Shown here: piece after piece, positions 24,552 through 33,913 of the stretch
Position numbering within the stretch: the stretch's first letter is position 1
Layout of the letters: each line of letters begins with the position of its first letter
NCBI RefSeq assembly: GCF_007126775.1
Contig: NZ_SLAP01000011.1
Location: 1-34,736, forward strand
Reading direction: 5' to 3'
From: Cecembia sp.
GTDB taxonomy: Bacteria; Bacteroidota; Bacteroidia; Cytophagales; Cyclobacteriaceae
Length of the DNA stretch: 34,736 nt
The notes under the pieces: generated by a model
Seen by the model: only the letters and a program-made list of their open reading frames with translations
What the model was told of the DNA's origin: nothing
The model's database searches: none
Position numbers and translations under genes: made by a program

Positions 24552-24923
24552 TCAATCTTCATCTTGTTCGGGTGCTTCCGGAATTTCCAAATCAGAAATT
24601 ACCTTATCCATATGCTGCGCATAGGAAGCAGAATCATCTATAAACAGGGCAATTTCTGGAATGATTCTCACACTCTTTCCAATCCTGTTGCCCAAATGCT
24701 TTCTCAACTCACTTTTTTTATCGTTGATTTTATCAAAAACAGGTTTGTCTTTCTCTAATAGAAAACTCAAATATATTCGGGCAAGTCCAAGGTCAGGACT
24801 AACCATTACGCGGGAAACTGTAACAAAAGAATTTCCCAGGAGATGCTTGGCTTCCTTTTGGAAAATTTCTCCGATCTCTTTTTGAATCAATTTATTATAT
24901 TTTTGTTGCCTTTTACTTTCCAT
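24552..24923 (-). CDS. rbfA: ribosome-binding factor A
   Basis: A 123-residue factor that binds the 30S subunit for 16S rRNA 5' maturation and cold growth. It has the type II KH fold: RQQKYNKLIQKEIGEIFQKE, VTVSRVMVSPDLGLARIYLSF, then LRKHLGNRIGKSVRIIPEIALFIDDS. The length and order match the family. It is upstream of the Lol-type permease and likely co-transcribed with it. Confidence 0.93.
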   Translation of the reverse strand: MESKRQQKYNKLIQKEIGEIFQKEAKHLLGNSFVTVSRVMVSPDLGLARIYLSFLLEKDKPVFDKINDKKSELRKHLGNRIGKSVRIIPEIALFIDDSASYAQHMDKVISDLEIPEAPEQDED

Positions 24924-25018
24924 ATCTTATTTTAATTGGGACAAATTTAGTGAATTAAATGCGTAACCTTTAATTTCGTGCATTCTGTTTATATCAACAT
25001 AGCCCTTAATTTCTTACT

Positions 25019-26416
25019 TTGATAAGCTTTTTTAGAATAAACGACCCCTTACGCCTTTTTGCCATATTGGGCATAATACTACTGCTTAGCAGTATTTATT
25101 GGGCGGTGCTTGCTCCTCCCACTACCCAGCCGGAAATGATCTGGCTGATTGTAGGAGAAAAAATGGCTCAGGGCAATTTGATGTACAGAGATATTTTAGA
25201 TGATACAGGACCACTTGCCGCAGCTACCTATTGGTTATTGCACATTGCTTTCGGTAAAAGCCTTATTGCTCATAAAATAATCGCAGGAATTATTCTTTTT
25301 GTTCAGATTATTTACATCAACCAACTCTTCAATCGATACAAATCTTTTGATGAAAGCACCTATGTTCCGGCATTTGTGGCTGGGGTTCTGGTGCATGCTT
25401 CATTTGATTTATTGAGTCTTTCTCCAGCCTTGATGGGAAGTACTTTCATTTTGTTCTCATTGGGGCAACTCTTTTCCCAAACTGTACTGCAAAAAGAAGG
25501 CAATGATTCCGTATTACTAACTGGCATTTTTGCTGGGATTGCATTATGTTTTCACTTCCCTTTGATCTTCTTTTTACCCTACATGTTATTTATGGGGGTC
25601 ATAATCAGCGGTTTTACTTTCAAACAAATCCTGCTCTCACTCACCGGCTATATCCTCCCATTCCTAATATGCAGTACTTACTATTTTTGGCAGGATGCTT
25701 TTCCAGATTTTTTGTCCAAATACATCCTGACATCAAGAAATATGGATATTTATGTACACGTGCGTTTAAGGGATACTGCCATACTCTACGCCGCTCCTAT
25801 CCTTTTTTCATTTTTAGGGGTTATTTTGGGATCGGTGATCAAATCTTTGACTGTCAACCAACAAAAACAGCTGCAGTTGATGTTACTGTTCTTTATTTTT
25901 GGAGCAGCTTCTTTCCTTTTGACCAATAGAAGGGCACCTTATCAGTTTGTAATACTACTCACCCCTTTTGCCTATTTCATTTCCATGTTATTCCTGGCTT
26001 TCAGGAAAAAAACCCTCACCAATGGATTGAGCATTTCATTCATTACCTTGGTCCCTTTGATCGGGTATGGCTGGCTTTTGGTGAAAACTTCCCAAAATAG
26101 CCTGGATACATACGGAGTCTATTCCAAAGAAAAGCATATGATAGCCAAGGGCAAGAAGGTATTGGTGTTAGGAGATGATCTGGCTTACTATAAAAATGCC
26201 AAACAGGTAACTCCCTATCTTAACTTTCACCTCTCAAAGGATGTACTATCCCAATCCCAAAAACCAAAAGAAATTGCCTTGGCTTATAAAAATTTACGAT
26301 CAGAAATGCCGGAATTGATAGTGGATCCTGAGGGCATATTCGAAGGATTTCTGAAATTTGCCCCTACATTAAAAGAAACCTATCGGAAGGAGGGGCAATA
26401 CTTTCATTTAAAATAA
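25019..26416 (+). CDS. polytopic membrane protein, possibly GT-C-like (DUF6427-like)
   Basis: A 465-residue protein with about ten to twelve hydrophobic segments. The N terminus MISFFRINDPLRLFAIL resembles the start of DUF6427 family proteins of Bacteroidota. The sequence AQGNLMYRDILDDTGPLAAATYW near residue 50 recalls the first periplasmic loop of GT-C (ArnT/PMT-like) glycosyltransferases, where an aspartate is catalytic. The C-terminal 110 residues are soluble. TTG (25019) is the chosen start because this N terminus fits the family and no ATG lies near. It is divergent from rbfA. The enzymatic role is a guess; the membrane topology is clear. Confidence 0.7.
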   Translation: MISFFRINDPLRLFAILGIILLLSSIYWAVLAPPTTQPEMIWLIVGEKMAQGNLMYRDILDDTGPLAAATYWLLHIAFGKSLIAHKIIAGIILFVQIIYINQLFNRYKSFDESTYVPAFVAGVLVHASFDLLSLSPALMGSTFILFSLGQLFSQTVLQKEGNDSVLLTGIFAGIALCFHFPLIFFLPYMLFMGVIISGFTFKQILLSLTGYILPFLICSTYYFWQDAFPDFLSKYILTSRNMDIYVHVRLRDTAILYAAPILFSFLGVILGSVIKSLTVNQQKQLQLMLLFFIFGAASFLLTNRRAPYQFVILLTPFAYFISMLFLAFRKKTLTNGLSISFITLVPLIGYGWLLVKTSQNSLDTYGVYSKEKHMIAKGKKVLVLGDDLAYYKNAKQVTPYLNFHLSKDVLSQSQKPKEIALAYKNLRSEMPELIVDPEGIFEGFLKFAPTLKETYRKEGQYFHLK

Positions 26417-26456
26417 GCCACCCCTAGACGAGGCCATTCGCATGATTTTTTTTAGC

Positions 26457-26894
26457 TTATCTGCAGGCTATTTTATTGACCCTTGACTGATGCCTACCGC
26501 CTTCAAAATCTGTATTTAAAAAACTGAGCACCATTTTTTCAGCCAGCTCATAGGCTACAAATCTTGCAGGCAATGCAATTACATTCGCATCATTATGTTC
26601 TCTTGCCAAGACTGCTAAGTCTTCATTCCAACAAAGTGCTGCTCTTATCCCTTGATGCTTGTTTGCTGTAATGGCCACGCCGTTTCCACTGCCACAAATG
26701 ATAATTCCTTGGTCAAATTTACCCATCTCAATCCCCGAACAGAGCGGATGTACGTAGTCAGGATAATCTACGGATTCATCTGAAAAAGGCCCAAAGTCCT
26801 TCACTTCAAAACCTAAATTTTCCAACTTGGAAATCAATTGTTTTTTAAAAACAAAACCGGCATGATCTCCTCCAATTGCTATTTTTTTTGACAT
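26457..26894 (-). CDS. rpiB: ribose-5-phosphate isomerase B
   Basis: A 145-residue cytoplasmic enzyme interconverting ribose 5-phosphate and ribulose 5-phosphate in the pentose phosphate pathway. Family features are GGDHAG (D10-H11), the catalytic C67 in CGSGNGVAITANK, LAREHNDANVIALPARF and the C-terminal FEGGRHQSRVNKI (H and R binding phosphate). The length is standard. It is the last gene of the uvrA-to-rpiB run, 10 bases after tatC. Confidence 0.95.
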   Translation of the reverse strand: MSKKIAIGGDHAGFVFKKQLISKLENLGFEVKDFGPFSDESVDYPDYVHPLCSGIEMGKFDQGIIICGSGNGVAITANKHQGIRAALCWNEDLAVLAREHNDANVIALPARFVAYELAEKMVLSFLNTDFEGGRHQSRVNKIACR

Positions 26895-26904
26895 AGTTTG
26901 GAAT

Positions 26905-27747
26905 TTAATAATTCTCTTCTAATTCCTGTTTTGCCCTTTTCTTTTCAAGTTTTTTGGCAATCTGAATTCCTGCTTCGTACAAAACCAATATAGGCATGGC
27001 AATAAGTATCTGACTAATTACATCAGGTGGCGTTATCACGGCTGCTAGGATCAAAATGGTCACAATCGCATGCCTCCTGTATGCCCTCAACATGGCGGCT
27101 GTAACCAGGCCGGACATTGATAGGAAATAAATTACCACCGGCAATTGAAACATGATCGCTGAAGCCAAAACCAACATGGTCAGGGTGGTAACGTAGGAGG
27201 TTATGTCAAATTCATTTAGAATACTTGGATCCAATTGGTAATTGGAAAGGAAATTGATGGATAAAGGCGCTAAAATAAAATATCCAAATGCAGCTCCTGT
27301 AAAAAAAAGCAAGCTTACAAAAAACACCGCCCCTCTTGCTGCTTGTCTTTCTTTGGAATAAAGTCCCGGACTGATGAATTTCCAAACCTCCCAAAAAAGA
27401 TAAGGGAAAGAAACAATCAGCCCAACTACAACAGAAGAAGTCAGGTGCATAGAAAACTGACCTGTCATTTGCCTGCTCTGAATGGTAAATGGAAGGGTAT
27501 CTATGCACAATACAGGCGTCGAAAGGGCCTCCGCAATTCTACAAAGCATTTGATAGGTGATAAAATCTACCCTGGAAGGGCCCAAAATAACCTTTCCAAA
27601 CACAATGCTTTTGGCTAGGAATGCTGCAACTGTAAATATTAAAACAGCAGCAACCGAGCGTAGCAGGTGCCAACGCAACTGCTCCAGGTGGTCCAAAAAG
27701 GACATGCCCTCTTCTTCCTCTTCTTCTCTATACTGATCTAAGGCCAC
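26905..27747 (-). CDS. tatC: Sec-independent translocase component TatC
   Basis: A 280-residue inner-membrane protein with six transmembrane helices that binds twin-arginine signal peptides. The cytoplasmic N terminus has the conserved FLDHLEQLRWHLLRS (residues 17-31; glutamate and arginine contact the signal). FPYLFWEVWKFISPGLYSKERQAARG and FGYFILAP are the other family signatures. It carries an acidic stretch before residue 15. The gene is 17 bases downstream of glyA. No TatA gene is visible in the window. Confidence 0.95.
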   Translation of the reverse strand: MALDQYREEEEEEGMSFLDHLEQLRWHLLRSVAAVLIFTVAAFLAKSIVFGKVILGPSRVDFITYQMLCRIAEALSTPVLCIDTLPFTIQSRQMTGQFSMHLTSSVVVGLIVSFPYLFWEVWKFISPGLYSKERQAARGAVFFVSLLFFTGAAFGYFILAPLSINFLSNYQLDPSILNEFDITSYVTTLTMLVLASAIMFQLPVVIYFLSMSGLVTAAMLRAYRRHAIVTILILAAVITPPDVISQILIAMPILVLYEAGIQIAKKLEKKRAKQELEENY

Positions 27748-27764
27748 GCTTTTGGGAAATTATT

Positions 27765-29033
27765 TTAGTATAATGGAAACTGAACCATCCAATCATTTAC
27801 TTCTTTTTTTATCTGAGCCAGATCTGACTCCTTATCATGATGCTGCAATGCCCTGTCAATTAAGGACACTATACGTTTCATGTCTGCTTCTTTCAAGCCC
27901 CTTGTAGTCACCGCTGCAGTACCTACTCTCATACCTGAAGTAACAAAAGGTGATCTGGTATCAAATGGAACCATGTTTTTATTGATGGTAATATCTACCT
28001 TACCCAAGGTTTCTTCAGCAAGTTTACCTGTCAGGTCTTTATTCCTTAGATCGATCAACATCAGGTGGTTATCTGTTCCTCCCGAAATTAACTGATAGCC
28101 AAGGCTAACAAATTCATCTGCCATGACTGCAGCGTTCTTTTTCACCTGGACTACATATTCCATATATTCATCGGAAAGGGCTTCCTGAAATGCTACTGCT
28201 TTGGCCGCAATAATATGTTCCAAAGGACCTCCCTGGGTTCCTGGAAAAACACCTGAATCCAAAAGAGAGGACATTTTTCTCAACTCACCCTTTGGCGTTT
28301 TCACTCCAAATGGATTGTCAAAGTCCTCCCTCATCAAGATTAATCCTCCCCTTGGTCCTCTAAGTGTCTTATGCGTGGTGGTAGTCACTATATGACAGTA
28401 TTCCAATGGATCATTCAAAAGTCCCCTTGCTATCAATCCTGATGGGTGGGAAATGTCTGCCAAAAGAATCGCCCCTACCTGATCAGCAATATCTCTCAAC
28501 CTTTCATAATCCCAATCACGGCTATAGGCAGAAGCCCCACAGATCAATAATTTAGGTTTCACCTCCAAAGCTTTGGCCTCTACCTTATCATAGTCTATCA
28601 CTCCCGTATCTTCCTCTACACCATAAAAATTGGGCTTATACAGTTTCCCTGAAAAATTGACAGGTGAACCATGGGTAAGATGCCCACCATGGGCAAGGTC
28701 AAAACCCAAAATAGCATCACCTGCATTCAGACATGCAAGAAACACTGCAGCATTGGCCTGGGCACCGGAATGGGGCTGAACATTAGCCCAGCTGGCTCCG
28801 AAAAGCTCCTTAACCCTGTCAATTGCCAGTTGCTCAATTTGATCCACTACTTCACAACCTCCGTAATACCTTTTATTAGGAAGTCCTTCCGCATATTTAT
28901 TGGTCAACACCGAACCTGCTGCTTCCATCACCTGCATTGAAGTGAAATTTTCTGAAGCAATTAATTCGATGCCTGTCCGCTGTCTGTTTTCTTCTTTGGA
29001 TATTAGGTCAAAAATGACTTGGTCTCTTTTCAT
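27765..29033 (-). CDS. glyA: serine hydroxymethyltransferase
   Basis: A 422-residue cytoplasmic PLP enzyme that makes glycine and 5,10-methylene-THF from serine and tetrahydrofolate. Signatures are [14 protein letters not shown] near residue 22, [34 protein letters not shown] and the PLP-lysine motif [13 protein letters not shown], in which K222 forms the Schiff base. Length is usual. It follows the TRIC-like gene by 86 bases and precedes tatC by 17. Confidence 0.97.
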   Translation of the reverse strand: MKRDQVIFDLISKEENRQRTGIELIASENFTSMQVMEAAGSVLTNKYAEGLPNKRYYGGCEVVDQIEQLAIDRVKELFGASWANVQPHSGAQANAAVFLACLNAGDAILGFDLAHGGHLTHGSPVNFSGKLYKPNFYGVEEDTGVIDYDKVEAKALEVKPKLLICGASAYSRDWDYERLRDIADQVGAILLADISHPSGLIARGLLNDPLEYCHIVTTTTHKTLRGPRGGLILMREDFDNPFGVKTPKGELRKMSSLLDSGVFPGTQGGPLEHIIAAKAVAFQEALSDEYMEYVVQVKKNAAVMADEFVSLGYQLISGGTDNHLMLIDLRNKDLTGKLAEETLGKVDITINKNMVPFDTRSPFVTSGMRVGTAAVTTRGLKEADMKRIVSLIDRALQHHDKESDLAQIKKEVNDWMVQFPLY

Positions 29034-29119
29034 GGGGGAATTTCTATTTCGTGCCCAAAAATAGTTTGATTCAATGGATTATCCAATCGATTAACAAATG
29101 GAAATCTGCCTTTTTACAA

Positions 29120-29722
29120 TTAATCCAATCTGGGCAAACTCAGCTTATACTTTACGGCAATCAGCCGTATGGAAATGACAACTGAAATAGAAACCAAAAG
29201 GTTATAATCCCGTTCCAGACCCAGGTAATGTAAAACCAGATAAAGAATCGCACCGCTGAGGCAGGCCGAGGCATAAATTTCTTTTCGAAATAGTATCGGG
29301 ATTTCGTTGACCAAAGTATCCCTGATAACTCCTCCCATCACGGCTGTAAACATACCCATGATCGCTGCAATTTCCGGTCTGAATCCCAGGCTCAAAGCTT
29401 TTTCCACTCCCAATACCGTGAAAAATCCGATACCGAGTGTATCAAATAAAAACATAGTCTTACGGAGTTTGAGAAGGAATTTGGGAAAGATAAAAGCCGC
29501 TAATACGCCAATAAAGATGGCGTATAAAAAATACACATCCCCGATCCATACCAAGGGATAGGACCCTAATAGCACATCCCTCAATGTACCCCCTCCTATG
29601 GCTGTAATGAATCCTGTAAATCCAGCTCCGAATAAGTCATGCTCCTTGTCTCTTACTGCCAATGCACCGGAAATGGCAAAAACGAAGGTTCCTGCAAGTT
29701 CTAAAGGATATTGTAAATCCAT
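29120..29722 (-). CDS. TRIC-type trimeric cation channel (UPF0126, YadS/YicG-like)
   Basis: A 200-residue membrane protein with seven hydrophobic segments in two UPF0126 repeats: DLFGAGFTGFITAIGGGTLRDVLLG near residues 29-53 and AIMGMFTAVMGGVIRDTLVNEIPILF near residues 114-140. Prokaryotic TRIC proteins conduct K+ and Na+. The ATG is one base after the uvrA stop, so translation is probably coupled. Confidence 0.9.
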   Translation of the reverse strand: MDLQYPLELAGTFVFAISGALAVRDKEHDLFGAGFTGFITAIGGGTLRDVLLGSYPLVWIGDVYFLYAIFIGVLAAFIFPKFLLKLRKTMFLFDTLGIGFFTVLGVEKALSLGFRPEIAAIMGMFTAVMGGVIRDTLVNEIPILFRKEIYASACLSGAILYLVLHYLGLERDYNLLVSISVVISIRLIAVKYKLSLPRLD

Positions 29723-29723
29723 A

Positions 29724-32540
29724 TTACTGAAAACTCTCTCTCAAGTACTTGGCTGTATAATTGCCCTCCTCCTCCATCAATTCTTCGGGGGGTCCTGTAA
29801 ACGTAACATAACCTCCTTTGTCCCCACCCTCAGGACCAAGGTCTATTACCCAATCCGCTGCTTTGATCACTTCTGTATTGTGCTCAATTATGATTACAGA
29901 ATGACCCTGCTCGATTAGGGCGTTGATAGAATGAAGCAATTTTCTAATATCATGAAAGTGAAGCCCCGTAGTTGGCTCATCAAAGATAAAAAGAATATGA
30001 TCACTCGGTTTGGCACCACCTTTACCCAAAAAAGATGCCAACTTAACGCGCTGCGCCTCGCCACCTGAAAGGGTGTTAGAAGACTGCCCCATACCAATAT
30101 ATCCCAAACCAACTTCCTGTAAAGGCTGCAGCTTGTTGATGATTTGTGCTTTGCCCTTGAAAAATTCCATGGCTTCATCAATAGTCATCCCCAGCACATC
30201 AGAAATGTCCTTCTCCCTGTATTTTACATCCAAAATTTCATTTTTAAAGCGCTTCCCTTTACAGGATTCACAGGTGAGATGAATGTCGGCCATAAACTGC
30301 ATTTCTACAGTCACTGTACCTTCTCCATGACAAGCTTCACATCTTCCTCCATCTACATTGAAACTAAAAAACGCAGGTTTATACCCCCTTTGCTTGGCCA
30401 ACGGCTGATCAGAGTAAAGGGCCCTGATGGCATCATATGCCTTAACATAAGTCACCGGATTGGATCGGGAAGATTTTCCAATCGGATTTTGATCTACAAA
30501 CTCAACCTGGGTAATCTTTTTAAAATCCCCCTCCAACTTATCGAATTTCCCTGTTTCATCAATAACGGTCCCCATCATCTTTCCCAAGGCAGGATAAAGC
30601 ACCTTTTTGATCAAGGTGGATTTTCCAGAACCACTCACACCTGTGACCACGGTAAGTGTATGCAGTGGAAATTCAACACTGAGGTTCTTGAGGTTGTTTT
30701 CTTTAGCTCCCTTTACTGTAAAGCTATTTTTCCATTTTCTATTCCTTAACTTATCATAGATTTTTTCCTCGCCCTTAAGATAACGGGCGGTATGGCTCTT
30801 TCCTCCAATGAGAAGTTCCTCTAGATTCCCCTGAAAAACAAGCTCACCTCCCAATACTCCAGCATCAGGACCAATATCAATAATCTGGTCAGCAGCCTTC
30901 ATGATTTTTTCCTCATGTTCCACGACAATGACCGTATTGCCCAAGTCACGGAGAGATTTCAAAACCTCTATCAGCCTGTCGCTGTCCCTTGGATGCAAAC
31001 CAATACTAGGTTCATCCAGAATATACATAGACCCTACCAATGCAGACCCCAAAGAAGTGGCCAATTTTATCCTTTGATGCTCTCCTCCGGAAAGTGAGGA
31101 AGTCAACCTATTCAAGGTAAGGTAGCCTAGTCCTACCTTGTCAATATATTCCAGCCGGTTGATGATTTCCTTCAATAAGCGACTGGCAACTTTCTTTTCG
31201 GAATCATTCAATTCCAAATGCTGGAAATAACCAAAAGCCTTATCTATGGGCATCAGGACGATATCTATGATAGATTTTCCGTCAATTTTGACATAAGAGG
31301 CATCTTTCCTAAGCCGGGTACCTTTGCAGTCTGGGCAAGTGGTCCTTCCCCTAAACCGGGATAGCATTACCCTATATTGGATTTTATGCGTTTTGGACTC
31401 AAGGTCTTTGAAAAAATCGTTAAGTCCTTTAAAATGCGTATTCCCCTTCCAAAGCAGGTCTTTTTCTGCTTCAGAAAGGTCTTCATAGGCCCTGTGAATG
31501 GGAAAATCAAAGTAAATTCCTTTTTTTACTAAAGGCTCAAGCCATTTTCTGGTAGATTCACCCCTCCAAGGGGCTATGGCCCCTTCATAGACTGAAAGAC
31601 TTTTATCAGGAATAACCAAATCCGGATCTATCCCCAAAACAGAACCAAAGCCCTCACAGGTTTTGCAGGCACCATAGGGGTTGTTAAAACTGAAAAAATT
31701 GACCGAAGGCAATTCAAAACTCAACCCGTCCAATTCAAACCTGTCTGAAAAGGTTCTCTTGTCTTTTCCGGGAATCAGCACTTTACATTCTCCATGCCCT
31801 TCAAAAAAAGCTGTTTGCACAGAGTCCGCTATTCTAAATTGATTGTCCTCATCTTTCTCCTGAATACTCACCCTGTCGATCAGAATTTCATAATCACCAT
31901 TAGGCACCTCAGCGGCACCGATCAGATCCTCTACGAAATATGCTTCACCATTTACCAAAACGCGGGTAAAACCTTTCTGAAGCAAAAGTTCTAATTCCTG
32001 ATGCATGGTCCTGCCCTTCAACAAGTGTAAGGGACAGGAAATCATCACCTTTTCGCCTTCCTCAAAGCCATGTATAAAATCCACCACGTCGGTCACCGTA
32101 TGGTGTTTGACCTCATCTCCGCTCACAGGAGATATGGTTTTACCTATTCTGCTAAAAAGTAATTTCAGGTAATCATAAATCTCTGTTGTAGTACCTACAG
32201 TGGACCTTGGGTTTTTGGTAGTGACCTTTTGCTGAATAGCAATAGCAGGGGAAACACCTTTGATATACTCCACGTCCGGTTTTTCCATCCTACCTAAAAA
32301 CTGTCTTGCATAGGAGCTCAAACTCTCTACATACATCCTTTGCCCTTCTGCAAAAAGGGTATCAAATGCCAGAGATGATTTACCAGAACCTGAGAGCCCT
32401 GTGATTACCACCAGCTTGTTCCTTGGTATGGCTACGCTGACACTTTTAAGGTTATTTACCCTGGCATTCTTGATAATTATATACTCCTTGGGATCAAGGG
32501 AATCTATGGAATTGGTAATTGTTATTTGGCTCAGACTCAT
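29724..32540 (-). CDS. uvrA: excinuclease ABC subunit A
   Basis: The DNA damage sensor of nucleotide excision repair, an ATPase that loads UvrB at lesions. Two ABC modules are visible. The first has Walker A GLSGSGKSSLAFDT, a zinc module with CKTCEGFG and CPDCKGTR, and signature LSGGEHQRIKLA. The second has Walker A GVSGSGKSTLIKK, a zinc finger CEACHGEGTVTVEM to CESCKGKRF, and signature LSGGEAQRVKLA with FIFDEPTTGLH. I chose the ATG at 32540 (MSLSQI, 938 residues). A TTG at 32558 would add six residues but lies inside a stem-loop. A VTT-type gene lies 52 bases upstream on the same strand. Confidence 0.97.
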   Translation of the reverse strand: MSLSQITITNSIDSLDPKEYIIIKNARVNNLKSVSVAIPRNKLVVITGLSGSGKSSLAFDTLFAEGQRMYVESLSSYARQFLGRMEKPDVEYIKGVSPAIAIQQKVTTKNPRSTVGTTTEIYDYLKLLFSRIGKTISPVSGDEVKHHTVTDVVDFIHGFEEGEKVMISCPLHLLKGRTMHQELELLLQKGFTRVLVNGEAYFVEDLIGAAEVPNGDYEILIDRVSIQEKDEDNQFRIADSVQTAFFEGHGECKVLIPGKDKRTFSDRFELDGLSFELPSVNFFSFNNPYGACKTCEGFGSVLGIDPDLVIPDKSLSVYEGAIAPWRGESTRKWLEPLVKKGIYFDFPIHRAYEDLSEAEKDLLWKGNTHFKGLNDFFKDLESKTHKIQYRVMLSRFRGRTTCPDCKGTRLRKDASYVKIDGKSIIDIVLMPIDKAFGYFQHLELNDSEKKVASRLLKEIINRLEYIDKVGLGYLTLNRLTSSLSGGEHQRIKLATSLGSALVGSMYILDEPSIGLHPRDSDRLIEVLKSLRDLGNTVIVVEHEEKIMKAADQIIDIGPDAGVLGGELVFQGNLEELLIGGKSHTARYLKGEEKIYDKLRNRKWKNSFTVKGAKENNLKNLSVEFPLHTLTVVTGVSGSGKSTLIKKVLYPALGKMMGTVIDETGKFDKLEGDFKKITQVEFVDQNPIGKSSRSNPVTYVKAYDAIRALYSDQPLAKQRGYKPAFFSFNVDGGRCEACHGEGTVTVEMQFMADIHLTCESCKGKRFKNEILDVKYREKDISDVLGMTIDEAMEFFKGKAQIINKLQPLQEVGLGYIGMGQSSNTLSGGEAQRVKLASFLGKGGAKPSDHILFIFDEPTTGLHFHDIRKLLHSINALIEQGHSVIIIEHNTEVIKAADWVIDLGPEGGDKGGYVTFTGPPEELMEEEGNYTAKYLRESFQ

Positions 32541-32546
32541 AAACGG

Positions 32547-32583
32547 CAAAGTTACCAATTCAACCTTTCAATTGGTAACTTTG
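32547..32583 (-). promoter_or_regulatory. 14-bp stem-loop before the uvrA start
   Basis: The arms CAAAGTTACCAATT and AATTGGTAACTTTG are perfect inverted repeats with a 9-nt loop. In the transcript the stem ends six bases before the uvrA ATG. It may end transcription of the upstream VTT gene, block or time ribosome access to uvrA, or act as an operator. It is not followed by a T tract in the uvrA direction. Confidence 0.6.
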
Positions 32584-32592
32584 TTGGAAACA

Positions 32593-33189
32593 TTAGCGCT
32601 GAACGAGCCATAAAATGTAAGCGTAAACAAAAAATCTCACTATTCTGAGCAAACTGTACTTCAAATAGGTGTTTCTTTCCAATCCTCCAGCTCCGGAAAG
32701 CAATGCGATAGCAGAAAAAGGGAGTGGGCTAACCGATGCTACAATAATCAGAAAAGCACCATATTGCTCAAAAAGTTTCATGTATTTGCGGACAAATTTA
32801 TTTCTAGATTTTAAGAGCCCGCTTTTATTTTTTACAATTCTGCCTATATTGAAGTTGAAATATCCCGCAGTATAAGAGATAATGGATAGCATTCCAATGC
32901 TTGGAAAATAAGGTCCGATCCAACCTGTCTCAAGAGACCAGAGCATAAAAACTTCCGGTGGAATAATTCCAAATAAAATCTCAGAACCTACAAATGCCAA
33001 CATCACCAAATAGGGATTATTGTATATGGTGCCAAACCATTCCATACGCTCCTCTTCAGCCAATGCATTTCGGATCAAAAAAAACAAAGCAACCAAAATA
33101 CCCAAGTATAAAAACCCTCTCAGGATATTTCTGATAAGGAATCTGCCTTTTTCTCCAATTAATGGCTTTTTGTGTATTGAATTTCCCAA
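32593..33189 (-). CDS. VTT/SNARE-associated (DedA-like) membrane protein
   Basis: A 198-residue membrane protein with about five hydrophobic segments. The VTT pattern appears as EILFGIIPPEVFMLWSLETGWIGPYFPSIGMLSI (residues 69-102), then a charged cytosolic part (NKSGLLKSRNKFVRKYMKLFEQYGAFLIIVA) and PLPFSAIALLSGAGGLERNTYLKYSLLRI. Family members act as lipid scramblases or flippases at the inner membrane; the substrate is unknown. A 52-base gap with a strong stem-loop separates it from uvrA. Confidence 0.8.
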   Translation of the reverse strand: MGNSIHKKPLIGEKGRFLIRNILRGFLYLGILVALFFLIRNALAEEERMEWFGTIYNNPYLVMLAFVGSEILFGIIPPEVFMLWSLETGWIGPYFPSIGMLSIISYTAGYFNFNIGRIVKNKSGLLKSRNKFVRKYMKLFEQYGAFLIIVASVSPLPFSAIALLSGAGGLERNTYLKYSLLRIVRFFVYAYILWLVQR

Positions 33190-33272
33190 TTGTTATCAAG
33201 TGTTTGGCTCAGATGTAAAAATAAATGCTGATCTTAGAATCTAAACCTTAATTCAGTAATTTATTCTTATAA

Positions 33273-33848
33273 ATGATGGAAGAACATACCGGACTTTTCA
33301 AATTTTTTGATGGCATTCATCCAATTTCTGCCAAATCCAAAGAAGCCTTAAGAAAGATATGCTTTGAGTTAGCCATGCCAAAAGGAAAGGATCTGCAGTC
33401 CATTGGCCATACCTGTAAAACCATATACTATGTAGAAAAGGGGCTTGCCCGAACCTACTATTACAAAGACGGAAATGACATTACCGAATCCTTTGCCTTT
33501 GAAAATTCTCTTATTGCCAGGGTGGAAAGTCTTTTTACCGGAAATCCAAGTAAAAAAGGCATACAACTTCTTGAAGATAGTATCTTGATTGGAATCCCCT
33601 CTCCCGAATTGTTTAATCTTTATGATCAACACCACGATATTGAACGGCTTTTCAGGAGAATTTTTGAATCAGCCTATGTAGAAACAATCAATAGAATAGA
33701 AAGCCTTCAATTTCATACAGCGGAAGAACGCTACAAGGATTTATTGAGCACCTCCCCAAATCTTTTGCAGCGGGTACCGCTCAAACATATTGCTTCCTAC
33801 TTAGGAATTACCCAAGTCAGTCTCAGCAGAATCCGCGCACAAATTTGA
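33273..33848 (+). CDS. Crp/Fnr family transcriptional regulator
   Basis: A 191-residue regulator with a cyclic-nucleotide-binding-like beta roll in the first 115 residues (KTIYYVEKGLARTYYYKDGNDITESFAFENSL; the lack of a canonical RxxxE/GE phosphate cassette suggests no cAMP binding). A C-terminal winged helix follows (VPLKHIASYLGITQVSLSRIRAQI, the recognition helix at the end). The family in Bacteroidota often controls the next genes. An alternative start is the second ATG (33276). The target genes may be the methyltransferase 65 bases downstream, but no operator is visible to me. Confidence 0.85.
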   Translation: MMEEHTGLFKFFDGIHPISAKSKEALRKICFELAMPKGKDLQSIGHTCKTIYYVEKGLARTYYYKDGNDITESFAFENSLIARVESLFTGNPSKKGIQLLEDSILIGIPSPELFNLYDQHHDIERLFRRIFESAYVETINRIESLQFHTAEERYKDLLSTSPNLLQRVPLKHIASYLGITQVSLSRIRAQI

Positions 33849-33913
33849 TTTTTTAACAAATGATAAAGGAAAAGCGGCAAATGCACGGGATCTTTGTATA
33901 AAATTAAACAAAA

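Noticed and set aside
30144-30749. 201-codon plus-strand ORF opposite uvrA
   Set aside because: It is antisense to the second ABC module of uvrA, whose zinc finger and Walker motifs are clearly coding.
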